Source: Clytia hemisphaerica
Taxonomy: Eukaryota; Cnidaria; Hydrozoa; Leptothecata; Clytiidae
Direction of reading: 5' to 3'
NCBI GenBank assembly: GCA_902728285.1
Contig: CACVBU010000812.1
Coordinates: 414,352 to 478,351 of the forward strand
Length of the DNA stretch: 64,000 nucleotides
The notes under the pieces are model-generated. The model did not search any database. It worked only from the letters and a program-made list of their open reading frames with translations, and was not told the DNA's origin. Below, in pieces: positions 1 to 10,378 of the stretch (position 1 is its first letter; each line of letters starts with the position of its first letter). The position numbers were made by a program, and so were the translations under genes.

Positions 1-440
1 TGAAAATAACAATCGTAAATGAATAGAAAATATGTGGTCAGCGGTTTGTTATCTTTCCTTCTCTACTCTTATATTTCTTTGGTGTAATGGAAATATAATA
101 TCAAAATATGTTATTTAGAAGACTTAAACCACAAATCATCAACCCCAAATATTGACAACAAATGACACTTAAATTATGTAAATAATGTCGTTATCTCAAA
201 GTATGAGGTTTTGTCCACCAATTAACATCAAAATATTTTTCACGCATAATAGGGTGCTGACGCTGAAAGTGGATATATATTGACAGGTTTTGAAAACAAT
301 AAATACTCCAAGAGAGCTGTTTTAGAGATATGAAAATAAAAATAGTGACGTCATTTTATCAAAAATACAATGCAGGGGATAAAAATATTGAAACATTTAT
401 AAAATATAATCCCATTGATGCTATTCTTATCAATTCTAGA
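1..440. other. AT-rich non-coding DNA
   Basis: No reading frame with protein-like composition, no RNA gene and no clear repeat is seen before the tandem array at 441. Confidence 0.5.
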
Positions 441-660
441 CTTTCTAGATTTTTATTTTTTTTTTCACGAACCACTTCTCGGAACCTTGGGAACCTTGGA
501 ACCTACACTTTCTAAATTTTTATATTTTTTTTCACGAACCACTTCTCGGAACCTTTGGAGCCTACACTTTCTAGATTTTTATTACAGTTTATTTCATGAA
601 CCACTTCTCGCAACCTTGGGAACCTACACTTTCTAGATTTTTATATATTTTTTTTTCACG
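441..660. repeat. Short tandem repeat, ~65-70-bp unit, about 3 copies
   Basis: The block CTTTCTAGATTTTTAT, a T-run, then TTCACGAACCACTTCTCG and a GGAACCTTGG stretch recurs three times with small indels, ending at 650-660 with a fourth partial T-run. The open frames across it are a by-product of the repeat. Confidence 0.8.
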
Positions 661-835
661 ACGGAAGACCATCTTCTACATAGAAACATTATACATCCAT
701 CGTATGCACGCCGCATAGCCAATCATATTTACGGAAGCACCTAGAATAACGGTTTCTCATCTCCCCGGATAGCTTATAAAACTTATTATGGGCTGTTATG
801 GGACGTAACGGGTACAAAGCATCTTGTAAAAAAAC

Positions 836-1180
836 TCATCTCAACCCAGCTTTTGATGTAGAAGTAAAAGGTATGTTGGACAGGGTGCATTGTTGGCAGC
901 ACCATGAATTTTCCTCGGCTTGAAGACTTAGATACTCACTAGTTGATGTGTGATTGCATTTGATATGTACCCAATGATCGCAGATGTCACATTGAATGAC
1001 CCTGGGCCCTATGGTTTTTCGCAACTGCTCGATGACATACATTGCAGGGATATTTGACAGACATAGTAGATGGATGGGAAAAGTGGAAAAGGTATTGGAT
1101 ATAGTAGAGAAAGAGGAAAGAAATTTGCAGAGTATATGCTTTAAAAATTGGGAGGTTTGGGAACCAGGAGGTTCAGGCAA
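836..1180 (-). pseudogene. PHD-finger fragment of a non-LTR retrotransposon
   Basis: The minus-strand frame carries a C-x2-C, WVH-x2-C, then W-C-x2-C pattern (CDICDHWVHIKC, later WCCQQC), which is the second half of a PHD finger. PHD fingers of this style sit near the ORF1/ORF2 junction of CR1/L2-like LINEs in many invertebrates. The N-terminal zinc ligands are not visible, and the frame stops just after the finger, before any endonuclease domain. The upstream minus-strand ORF at 1331-1807 looks like the preceding LINE ORF1, so the two are probably one decayed insertion. LINE assignment is an inference from motif style. Confidence 0.6.
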
Positions 1181-1330
1181 AATTTACAGAGAAAAAAATT
1201 AAGGATGAAACTTGAACTTACATTGTTCTTTGCAAGAAGGAGCTGAGAGAATTTGTTTCGATTAGGATTTGATAGAGACTACGAGAATAATGGCTAGGAC
1301 TAAGAAACTATAAAAGTCAAAAATAATAAC

Positions 1331-1807
1331 CTAGAACACAGTGTGTTCAACATATTTGTCAGTTTCATTGTTCTTAACCACCAAGATGGCTGGGTATTTG
1401 ACATACATTTTTGCTTGAAAACCAGAGTCTCTCAGTGATGTGAGTTTTTTAAAAGCATTTTTCCTACGATTGTTGGTATGACTGCTGAACAAATTGTCTT
1501 CAAATACGGATGGGTACTTACCCTTTGTGAGTAGGTTTTTGTTATAGTTTATAACCACAGACTTTAAGTATACCGACACTTTCCACGATATCAATTTCAC
1601 ATAAATCGGTCTTGGGCGACGAGTATTGTTGTTTTTATCGTCAGCTGAATTTTCCTGGTTTTCCTTGTTGGTATTACGGGATGATGATCTGTGTGCACGG
1701 TCGATTGCGTTGAGAATCTCTGGATTTCGATTCCATTTTGTGAAGCAGACTGGCAAGAACTTTTTGAGTTTTACTATAATTTTCGTTGTCCTCTTCGTAT
1801 ATTCCAC
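1331..1807 (-). pseudogene. LINE ORF1-like RNA-binding protein fragment
   Basis: A 158-codon minus-strand frame contains an AIDRAHR motif followed by a basic, Asn-rich linker and RPRPIYVKLISW. This matches the 'ERAHR...RPRPIIVK' signature of the RRM-like domain of LINE ORF1 proteins. Downstream it has YPSVFEDNL and a C-terminal basic helix. No start context or partner reverse transcriptase is seen. It ends about 150 bp before the PHD fragment on the same strand, the order expected for ORF1 then the start of ORF2. Probably a truncated copy. Confidence 0.6.
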
Positions 1808-3644
1808 GAAATGAGAGGGTGCATCGCCCGGGGGGGGGGCACTTAGGCAAAAATAGGTACGGGGACGTGCCGCTGGTCAGGGTACTTTTTTCAGTGTTGT
1901 AGAATTACTGACAGGGTATCTAAAATTGCAAAATCCTGATCTGACAGGGGTCATGATGTGTGTCTGACAGGGTCTGTTTTTGCCGTTTTTGCATGTAGAG
2001 TTCTTTTGCAAATCGTTGTGACGCGGCGGTGAGCAGACCCCTGCGAGGGGCAAACAGCTTTTTGCAAATACTTATCGCACGGCCAACACAGGCGCTTTGC
2101 TTATCTGGTACCAGATGTGGAAATATGCTACAACACGCTTTGCTCTGAAGGTCTGCTCTGATTGGTCCGCTTCTTTAGAGCTTTAGCGTGGGTGGCCGCC
2201 ACCGGAATCGGAATCCCGGAATACGCCATCGGAATATCAGATAAGCGCTTTGCTGCTGTTTCCGAAAGCTCAAAAACTGGACAAAACAGCTGTTTCTGGC
2301 TGAAAAACACTGAAAGACACTGTTTTTAAGAATTAATATCTCGAGTTAGGTAAAGAAAGTTTTTTTGATTCCCCTACCCCTTAGCTTTCCAAAAATGTAT
2401 AACAAGTGCTTTGACTAAAAAAATCGAGTGACCTCAAAAAAACGAACAAATTTCCCCCAACTATAATGAAAACGTTTGAAAATTCGTTAAAAAACGTCTA
2501 TAGGCCAAAGTTGATATTTTCAATTTTTGCCTGTCGAAGGTTGGAGCTTGGGGTACGCCCAGCCAGTACATTACAGGCAAAATTCAAAAATATCGATTTT
2601 GGCTAATATACTTCTTAAAAAGGATTTTCAGACTTTTCTTAATAATATTTTATGTGCACTTTTAAACTTTTAAAAGCCAATGCCAATTAAAAGATTGATG
2701 AAATCAGATCACATGTTAATTTGCTACTGTTACTGATTGCTGGTTAAGTGTTTGATATATGTTTTTGTAAATCAGGGTTTAGATGCAATTGGTTTGTTTT
2801 GGTCCTAATCCAGACTCTTGAGTTCTTCAGTGCAGACTGCTGTTTTTTGCTGCTTTTATATTGAATTCCATTGTTTTTGAATTTCTGAAAAATAAAGTCC
2901 TCGTTCTCTATACTTTTCTAAAATCGATGAAAAGTATAGCAAAGATCCTGAGTCCTTACGTCTCTTTTAAGTAGAGTGGTATACTTTATATAATCAAAGA
3001 AATGATCCCACTTTCGATAAAATAAGTCTTCTCTTGTTAAAACATTAATCCACGCTAAGTTTTCAAAAGCTCAACAGCAAAAAATATTACACAGATTCAG
3101 TCTAAAACTACCTCATTTTCCTCCCTTTTCCCTTCTTTTCGCTGAAATTGATCGACGCTAAATTTTCTGAAATAGCAATACACCGTTTAGGAGTGTCGAC
3201 TGCGCACGCGTCAATCCAATTTTCCATTGTTTTGATTTTAGCGACCACAGAAAATTCACTCTCCTCCGTAAAAAAACGGTAGGTAAACATATGGTTCTCA
3301 TAAGGAAACATAGCAGAAAAACGGTAGGTAAAGAACTCCTTTTAATCATAACTTCTTTTCCTCTTAATGAATTTTTGTGAAATTTTCAGGAGAGACTTAT
3401 AAAATTATCATTGATATCATGTTCAAATATCTAAATCATTCTCTTTAAAGGAGAGAAAAAAATTCACAATGTTTACATTCCTCTAACCTTTCACAGTACT
3501 AAAGTGCGCATTTTTACCTACCATTTTTACCGGCCTCTGCAATGGAGTACCGTGAAGATAGCGAGACTCCTAAACGGTGTATTTACAACTAAAATTTCTG
3601 TGTTTCTTCTGTACACTGAAACAACTGTTTTCTGGGTTCACCGC
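1808..3644. other. Non-coding stretch with one G-run repeat end
   Basis: No supported gene. At 1828-1990 a G9 run is followed by three spaced copies of CTGACAGGG; similar G- or C-run boundaries appear near 10780, 55600 and 57330 and look like ends of a dispersed repeat. The rest is AT-rich with only short chance frames. Confidence 0.5.
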
Positions 3645-4105
3645 ATGTTAAAATTCTTTCATAAAACAATTGTTTGATTGTTATTGCCGATTTTCGAAAC
3701 AACTTCGAATAATCTTTGACAGTAGGATTCTAAGTTTGAGACCCGTTCTTCCAATCTTTCAACTCTATGGTTTTGTTTTTCATTTTCACAACTGTCAAAA
3801 AACTTTTTGAGTGATGATTGCTATCACAGATCGGATTGGGGTTCCAGTGTAGTTGGTCGGTTTACCAGCATAGTTTGTTGGGGTACCAGCACAGTTGGTT
3901 GATGGAGTTTCCGCATAGTTTGTACTGGGACCCGCATAGTTTAAAGATTGATACAGTGTATTTAAAGATTCCATTAAAATGTTGGATGTGCTTTTGTTGG
4001 ATGTGCTTTTACTGGATGATGGATTGCATCCGACCAGGTTATGGATATTGAATTGTTGTTTTTGAGTTGTGGTTTGAATGGTGTTGTTGAAATGTAAATA
4101 TGAAT
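3645..4105 (-). pseudogene. Asn/Thr-rich repeat protein with coiled-coil tail, frameshifted
   Basis: On the minus strand, an open frame of about 100 codons (from ~4105 to the TGA at 3795) contains SKSTSNKSTSN and then five imperfect ~23-bp repeats giving NYAGPST, NYAETPST, NCAGTPT, NYAGKPT and NYTGTPI. Just past its stop, another frame reads a typical coiled-coil segment (ENEKQNHRVERLEERVSNLE) ending at a TGA near 3648. The two parts are probably one ancestral product separated by a small indel or an unseen intron. The family is not recognised. Protein-like composition in two adjacent frames argues against chance. Confidence 0.4.
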
Positions 4106-4680
4106 TTTACGTGATACTTGAGACCAAAACTAGCTTAATAAAATTTAATACCTTAGATGTTCCGAAAAACCTATTGCAGGCAAGAAAGTTTTGCAATCGC
4201 CGAACGAAAAGTGGCTCAAAAGTGACAAATACTTTATTTAAAGGGATAGTCAGATGCTGTAAGATCTTTGGCCTACTGAAGATTCCTTCCTGAGTAAAAG
4301 CTCCAAATCTTTGAAACTTCAAGTGCCTAAGAAAATAAGAAAAAGCTAGAATCAATGGTTCAATGAGGCCAATGGGAAATCTTTTACATGCTACCAAAAA
4401 TTAAAAAATCAACCCAAAATATCAAAATTTTTAAAATTATTATTCTGAAAAAGTATATCTAACAATATTCTATATTTGTAAATCTAATGTTTAATCTAAG
4501 TATTATTTTTCTTTTTTTTTCTTTCAAGTTCTATTATTCTTCTGGAACAGACAAACAAATGCAGTTTTGAAAGATGTTATTTCTATAATTGTATTTATTG
4601 ATGTTTTTATTTTCAGGTCACTTTATAAAGTGTGGTGTTGATTATACATTATCAAAAATTATAACTTATTATAATAAGTC
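4106..4680. other. Non-coding stretch
   Basis: AT-rich, with short overlapping frames on both strands that lack conserved motifs. Nothing supported. Confidence 0.5.
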
Positions 4681-5041
4681 AGTCTCATTATCTTACCTTT
4701 TCCAATTTTTTTGACATCCTTACTCAATGGAGGAGAACCTGCAATCGATTCAAGCTTCCATACCTATCTCACCCATAGAGAATAAAAGTCATAAAAGTTA
4801 ATTACCAAGTTGGGGAAATTGATTTTGTTATTATTGTTTGGATATTCATTAATGTAATTGATCAAGAATGATTTGAAATTCCCCAACTTGGGAGTTGATG
4901 GAGTAATTAACTTTTATGACTTTTAACTATGAGTGAGGGTCAATATAAAGAGCCAAGGTATGGAAGCTTGAATCAGTTCTAGGTTCTCCTCCATCGAGTA
5001 AGGATGTCAAATAAAATTGGAAAAAGCAAGATGATCAGACT
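4681..5041. repeat. Fold-back (long TIR) element, ~361 bp
   Basis: Two arms of about 130-150 bp are near-perfect inverted copies: the left arm contains GACATCCTTACTCAATGGAG and the right arm CTCCATCGAGTAAGGATGTC. A short AT-rich spacer (~4830-4870) separates them. No coding capacity. This fits a non-autonomous MITE or foldback transposon. A target duplication was not clearly recognised. Confidence 0.8.
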
Positions 5042-5626
5042 GTATGTAAATGGATAAAAAATTGTGAAAATTTAACAATTTTTTACAATCTGATTGATGA
5101 TTTAAATCACAAATAAACAATCTTACAATAGACAAACAATAAATATAAATATACAAATTTAGCGTAGAGAAAACCGGTAAGTGAATTTAAAGAAAGTTGA
5201 GAAATAAATGGAGTGCGGATAGATGGAGACCAAAGTCTGGCATCAGGTGTGGCCATGAGTAAGCTTGCCCTGCTACTCTAGAGTCACCCGTCATCTAACC
5301 AAAGGTAAGAAAGTGTTGATCAAGCACAATCTAGAAAAGAAAAGATTTAGAAAGAAAGACGCATAATCGAAGTTTGAAAAGTTGGCCCAGAGCCCGGTTC
5401 GGCGTGCCGTATCCGAGTGGTCGTACGTTAGAAAAAGAAGAAGGAAATGAGGACTTCAAACAAAAAACACACAAATTTATATCAATACGTGTGAACTTCT
5501 TTAACCAATTTTTTTACTAATGTGAGTCGTTAATTCACATATCCTGCAAACAAGTGGAGCGCTACCAGTTACCGCTAGGCAGTTTTGATAGTCTTTAGAG
5601 TTTTTATTGATGTTCAACGTTAAATT
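5042..5626. other. Spacer before the DIRS element
   Basis: Contains a small inverted repeat around AATTGTTAAA-type sequence at ~5065-5090 and a GC-richer patch at 5210-5300. No gene is supported. Confidence 0.45.
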
Positions 5627-5756
5627 AATTTTATTTCATAAGAATCTCAGTTGATACAATACTGGATTCTTACAACCTAATCGCCTCCACTCCGTGGAGT
5701 GCGCATGCGCAAATTTCGGCTTCATGAAAATGAAGCACGAATTTGCTTCATCCTCT
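5627..5756 (+). repeat. Left inverted terminal repeat of DIRS element
   Basis: The 130 bp from AATTTTATTTCATAAG to CTTCATCCTCT is repeated as its reverse complement at 9718-9847 with about one mismatch (GCATGCGC against GCATGTGC). Inverted terminal repeats flanking a gag/RT/tyrosine-recombinase unit are diagnostic of DIRS-type retrotransposons. It contains the palindrome CTCCACTCCGTGGAG and probably the element promoter. Confidence 0.9.
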
Positions 5757-5864
5757 TTCAACTTTAAACGCCAAGGAGAGAAGAGTTTTCTGATTGCGAT
5801 CAGAACTTTTCTATAACTTATATCGTATAATATCAACAAAATCCAATCAATTTTCTATTTGGAG

Positions 5865-8800
5865 ATGGCTGAAAACGTCGAGGATGTAGTAGTACATCAA
5901 GTCGAGCAAGAAGCTCAAAGAGAAGAGGAGCAGATTGCTGTGGAAGAACCTCCAAGAAAAGGTTCAAAATCCAATCGGAAGAAGAGGAAAACGCATGGGA
6001 ACTTCCTGAGGAAATGCTGGATTATGTCATCAATCAGTTCGAGTCATATATCAAAGAGAAGGACATAAAGGATAGTGTTTTGTCAATAAATCCTGTACCG
6101 ACCAACATGAGAAAAGTGAGAAAGTTGGACATGTACCTCCATGAGCTCATGAAGGACAGTAAGAAAAAGTCAGAGCTAGATTTGGAGTCTGTGTTTGAAA
6201 AACTCCAACAGAAATTGAATGATATTATGGGTCCACTTGGCCGTCTGTGGAAGTCTGTGGACCAGCAGCTGAGAAATGAAGCAGTGGAAGAGGAGATATT
6301 AGCCCTTCCAGATGCTGCGGAATTATTGGAACAGTCGGTTTTGCTCATTGGTCAGTGTTCTAATGTGCTGACGTATGAAAGGAGGAGGAACGTCCTATCC
6401 TCTATATTATCTGGGGGAACATCCCAGATATCAGCCATGCTGAAGGAAAACAAAGACATTCTGAAGAAGAACGAGGATGGAATGTTGTTCGGAAAAGAAT
6501 TCAAGGAGCAGATAAAGGAATGTGCGAAGGACAAGAAAAAGTCCAAGGAAGCTTTCGATAATTCCCCCAGGCGAAGTGCAGCTGGTGGATCAGGATTTCG
6601 TCGGCCCTTTCGTGAGGGCCCTCCAAGCCAACAAAGAGCCAGCAGGGGCGGCTATGGAGGGCGTTATCAGCCCAAATTTGGGAACAAGACTAAACAACAT
6701 CAAGGTTCATATGGTAAGAAAACCTTTTCCTTTGTTAAAAAAGCACCCATTTGCAACAAAAGCTTGGAGTACCCGGTACTCATGGACTTGGAGGGATTAA
6801 CTCAAGTCCATCCAGCAGTAAAAGGGATGTTTCAGACAGGAATCCCAAGGGTGCCTTTAGCAGGAAGATTAAAACATTTCCTAGCGGCCTGGAAAAAATT
6901 GACAGGCGACAAAGAAATACTGAACATAGTAAAAGGGCTAGAGTTCCCTTTCTTGTCAGAACCTTTTCAGGAAAAGATACCTCACCAAATAAGATTTACC
7001 CCTCAACAGGAGAAGCTGGTTCATCAGGAGCTTCAAGAGATGTTGCAAAAGGGGGCAGTGGTGCCAGTAGTGCACCAAGAAGGGGAATTCTTGAGCAATA
7101 TTTTTCTAGTTCCCAAAAAGGATGGTCTGACGGTGGTGGGCCAAAGACCAGTGATGAACCTCAAAGATCTAAACAAGTTTTTAGTCTGCGATCATTTCAA
7201 AATGGAAAGTCTCACTTGTTTGAAGGATATTCTGGCACATGGAGACTTCATGTGCAAGATAGATTTGAAGGACGCATATTTCAGCGTACCTCTTGCGGAG
7301 AGCTCATGCAAATTTGTATGTTTTACTTGGGCAGGAGAGCTCTACGAATTCAGATGTTTATGCTTTGGGCTTGGCCCAGCTCCAAGGTTTTTTACCAAGC
7401 TTTTAAAAGTCCCTATAGCTTTGCTGAGACGTTTGGGAATGAAGTTAGTAATATACCTAGACGACATACTAATAATGGGCAGCTCTATAGAGGAAGTAGA
7501 GCTGGCCAGGGATACTGTAATTTTTCTGCTACAAAATCTGGGTTTGGTGATCAACCAGAAAAAAATGTGTGATGAGACCTACTCAGGAGATTTTGTTTCT
7601 CGGGGTACTAGTAAACTCGATAAGTATGACTTTGTCATTGACTCAAGGAAAGCTGGGCAGGGTGAAGACCTTGTGCACAGAGATGTTAGAAAGTCAAAAG
7701 ATTTCAGTGTTGGATCTAACTCGTTTGCTGGGGCTCCTCACATCAACAGGTCCAGCCGTACTCCCGACAAAACTTCAAATGAGGCATTTGTAACAAGACC
7801 AGATCAGAGCTTTGAAAAGGTCAAAATCATACATGAAAACTTTGGAGTTGTCAAACGAAGCAAGGCTGGAACTGAGTTGGTGGGTGGAGAACCTAGAACT
7901 TTACAATGGGAAAGCCAGAATTCAACCTCTAGGCCAAGTTCTGATACAGACAGATGCTTCCAAGAAAGGTTGGGGGTTAGTCTGTCAAGGGTTAAGGACC
8001 GGGGGAACATGGTCAAGTCAGGAGGTGGATCTCCACATCAACATTTTGGAACTCATGGCCATACAACAAGGCCTTTTGTCTTTCCACAAGATGAAAAGAA
8101 GTCAGTCTTATCATTTGCAGGTGGATGACACAACTGCACTAAATTATCTTTTAAAGATGGGGGGAACAAAGTCTCAGATAATGACAAAGATCTCAAAGGA
8201 AATATGGGAATTTTTGTTAGCTCGTCAGATCACGATTACTGCAGAATACCTTCCGGGGATTTTGAACATAGAGGCAGATTGGGAGTCAAGGAACATAAGG
8301 GACTCCTCAGAGTGGAAGTTAGCTCCTCAAGTCTTCAGACACCTTTGCCAACTGAGGGGAAAACCCCTCATGGATCTTTTTGCATTTCGCCTGTCACATC
8401 AAGTTCCCCTATATTTTTCATGGCGAGCAGACCCTCACAGTGTGGGGGTGGATGCTCTTCAATAACATTGGGCAAAGGACCAACTCCTGTATGCCTTCCC
8501 ACCATTCTCTTTAATAAGCAGAATGTTGAGGAAAATAAGAATAGAAGGAATAGGCCGGATACTAGTGATAACTCCAGCCTGGCAGTCTCAAGTTTGGTAC
8601 AACCAACTTCTACACATGTCAGTAGAGAAGCCAATTCTCTTACCATACAGGAGAGATCTTCTAAAGGATGCAAAAGGGCTTTTTCATCCTCTAGTGCAAA
8701 ACAAAACAATGCAGTTAGTTGCCTGGACAATTACAGGCAAGGTCTCATGGCAAAAGGAATTTCAGGAGATGCAGCCAGCCTTATGGTTGCATCCAGAAGA

Positions 8801-8891
8801 TCAGGTACAAACTCAAATTACTCATCGGCCTGGAATAAGTGGGCTAGCTGGTGTAGTGAGAGGAAGATTGATCCATTTCGAAATGATGTGA
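5865..8891 (+). pseudogene. DIRS retrotransposon gag-RT-RNase H-methyltransferase polyprotein, broken
   Basis: Starts at the ATG at 5865. The gag-like N-terminus is acidic; its basic Gly/Arg tail (GGRYQPKFGNKTKQ) lies around 6640-6690. Reverse transcriptase follows in the same frame, with the YLDD active site at 7454-7465. RNase H and a DIRS-type N6-adenine methyltransferase-like domain (YAFPPFSLI, ITPAW) follow in a second frame. Breaks seen: a frame change near 5955-5961 at a short A run, another at an A7 run (7559-7565) just after the RT core, and single TAA codons at 7791 and 8463 inside otherwise continuous frame. The first TAA sits where related DIRS proteins usually have Gln. Apart from these four lesions the coding capacity is complete, so the copy is recent or some breaks are assembly errors. 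Confidence 0.9.
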
Positions 8892-9715
8892 AATGGGTTT
8901 TAAATTTCCTTGCAGACATGTTCAAAGAAGGTTTTGCTTATAGGACATTGAATTCTTATAGATCTGCTATTTCAGCTTTTCATGAAAAAATTGACACTGT
9001 CAAGGTGGGAGAACACCCAGAAGTGTGTTTTCTTATGTCGGGTATTTTTAATAAAAGACCACCTCAACCAAAGTACACCTTCATCTGGGATGTACAAGTA
9101 GTAGTTGATTTTATTGGAAAAAATTGGCCAGTAAACCAGAAACTATCTGACAAACAGTTATCTTTAAAGACTGTTATGCTTATGGCATTGACATCAGCTT
9201 CTCGGTCATTGGGTCTCCACCATTTAAACCTTTCTTTCATGGGGAAAACAAAGGAATGTGTGACTTTTCATTATGGGGATTTACACAAATCTTGGAAAAA
9301 AGGCCAGAAAGCACCAAAAGTGACTTATGCTTCTTATAGTGAAAATGAAGCCTTGTGTGTAGTGAGTACCTTTAATCCTTATATTGAGAGAACAAGTTCT
9401 TGGAGGGAAGACCCAAATAAAGGCCTTCTTTTCTTAAGTTACATTAGTCCACACAAACCGGTAGAAAGTAGTTCTATTTCCAGATGGATTAAGGAAGTCT
9501 TGGAAGAAGCTGGTATTGACACAAAAATTTTCAAAGCTCATTCAACTCGGTCGGCTTCAACGTCAAAGGCATCTTCTTTAGGTTTATCTGCAAAGGAGAT
9601 TCTTGACAGAGGGATCTGGACAGGAAAGACTTCCTGGCAAAGGCATTATCGAAAGGAAATCAGTTCTGACTTAAAAAATGCAATTTCTTTTCAGGAAAAG
9701 GTTTTAGCGCTTTAA
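8204..9715 (+). CDS. DIRS tyrosine recombinase (integrase)
   Basis: A 503-codon frame overlaps the 3' part of the pol frame in another phase, as is usual in DIRS elements. The recombinase proper probably begins near 8700, around the stretch DAASLMVASRRSGTNSNYSS, which opens the core-binding SAM-like domain. The catalytic residues of the family are visible: Arg in SASRSLGLHHL, the HxxR box HSTRS (His at 9539, Arg at 9548), a Trp, and the tyrosine nucleophile in RHYRK (9647). It would insert the circular cDNA without target duplication. Intact to its TAA stop, 2 bp before the right terminal repeat. The true start codon is uncertain. Confidence 0.92.
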   Translation: MGIFVSSSDHDYCRIPSGDFEHRGRLGVKEHKGLLRVEVSSSSLQTPLPTEGKTPHGSFCISPVTSSSPIFFMASRPSQCGGGCSSITLGKGPTPVCLPTILFNKQNVEENKNRRNRPDTSDNSSLAVSSLVQPTSTHVSREANSLTIQERSSKGCKRAFSSSSAKQNNAVSCLDNYRQGLMAKGISGDAASLMVASRRSGTNSNYSSAWNKWASWCSERKIDPFRNDVKWVLNFLADMFKEGFAYRTLNSYRSAISAFHEKIDTVKVGEHPEVCFLMSGIFNKRPPQPKYTFIWDVQVVVDFIGKNWPVNQKLSDKQLSLKTVMLMALTSASRSLGLHHLNLSFMGKTKECVTFHYGDLHKSWKKGQKAPKVTYASYSENEALCVVSTFNPYIERTSSWREDPNKGLLFLSYISPHKPVESSSISRWIKEVLEEAGIDTKIFKAHSTRSASTSKASSLGLSAKEILDRGIWTGKTSWQRHYRKEISSDLKNAISFQEKVLAL

Positions 9716-9717
9716 AC

Positions 9718-9847
9718 AGAGGATGAAGCAAATTCGTGCTTCATTTTCATGAAGCCGAAATTTGCACATGCGCACTCCACGGAGTGGAGGCGATTAGGTT
9801 GTAAGAATCCAGTATTGTATCAACTGAGATTCTTATGAAATAAAATT
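9718..9847 (-). repeat. Right inverted terminal repeat of DIRS element
   Basis: Reverse complement of 5627-5756, same length (130 bp). It follows the recombinase stop directly, so the internal complementary region seen between YR and the right repeat in DIRS-1 is not visible there. Confidence 0.9.
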
Positions 9848-10378
9848 GAAGAATTACGTAAGAGCGCGAAGCGCCCGCAATGTAATTCTGATTTTATGAA
9901 TAAAATCGAAGGCAGATATAATACTGCCCGCCCTACCAACACCCTATATACATTCAATTTAACAGTTTCAAGTTATTTCTTTCAAGGTGGCAAACCGCAT
10001 TGGAAGAAGAACTGAGAAGAACTGGCGCAGTATGGAACGCATGATATTATAACTTTGTATTATTTTTAAAAAAGAAAAGAAAACATATATGTTACATTTA
10101 TATTACTTAGAAAAACAAACAACGCCCCTATCGTCTAGCGGTTAAGACACTCTCACTCAGTGAGGGAAACCTGGGTTCAAATCCCAGTAGGGGTACTTCG
10201 GTACTTTAGTACTGTATTTTAGTATTATTTATTATTTAATTCTATCTCATCTTATACTCTTGGTCTACCTTTCGGCGATTAGGTTGTAAGAATCCAGTAT
10301 TATATCTGCCTTCGATTTTATTCATAAAATCAGAATTACATTGCGGGCGCTTCGCGCCCTTACGTAATTCTTCAATTA
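9848..10378. repeat. Inverted-repeat unit flanking a tRNA-like gene
   Basis: Arm A (about 9845-9926) and arm B (about 10293-10378) are inverted copies of ~82-85 bp, each with the hairpin GGGCGCTTCGCGCCC or its complement. Arm B extends inward to 10275 with GGCGATTAGGTTGTAAGAATCC, a string also present in the DIRS terminal repeat. The right side of this unit and the DIRS end therefore share sequence. The ~360 bp between the arms holds the tRNA-like gene and AT-rich DNA. Confidence 0.75.
10124..10195 (+). tRNA. tRNA-like gene (Glu-like body, atypical anticodon loop)
   Basis: Folds as a cloverleaf: acceptor GCCCCTA/TAGGGGT (first pair G-U), D stem GTCT/AGAC with loop AGCGGTTA, anticodon stem CTCTC/GAGGG, variable AAAC, and T arm CTGGG-TTCAAAT-CCCAG. 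The B box GGTTCAAATCC is good and the D arm resembles tRNA-Glu. The 7-nt anticodon loop reads ACTCAGT: it lacks U33 and would give anticodon TCA, so it is either a pseudo-tRNA or mutated. A TTTT Pol III stop lies about 20 bp downstream, after a GTAC-TTCG-GTAC hairpin. Confidence 0.6.

Noticed and set aside
441-660. CRISPR-like array
   Set aside because: Units are contiguous with no unique spacers, and the DNA is eukaryotic. The same applies to the other tandem arrays.
6751-7572. 273-codon ORF overlapping the DIRS reverse transcriptase
   Set aside because: Shadow frame: no domain, and the RT motifs lie in the other frame.
10124-10195. Functional opal-suppressor or selenocysteine tRNA
   Set aside because: Anticodon position reads TCA, but U33 is missing and the structure lacks the long acceptor/T and variable arm of tRNA-Sec; more likely a pseudo-tRNA.
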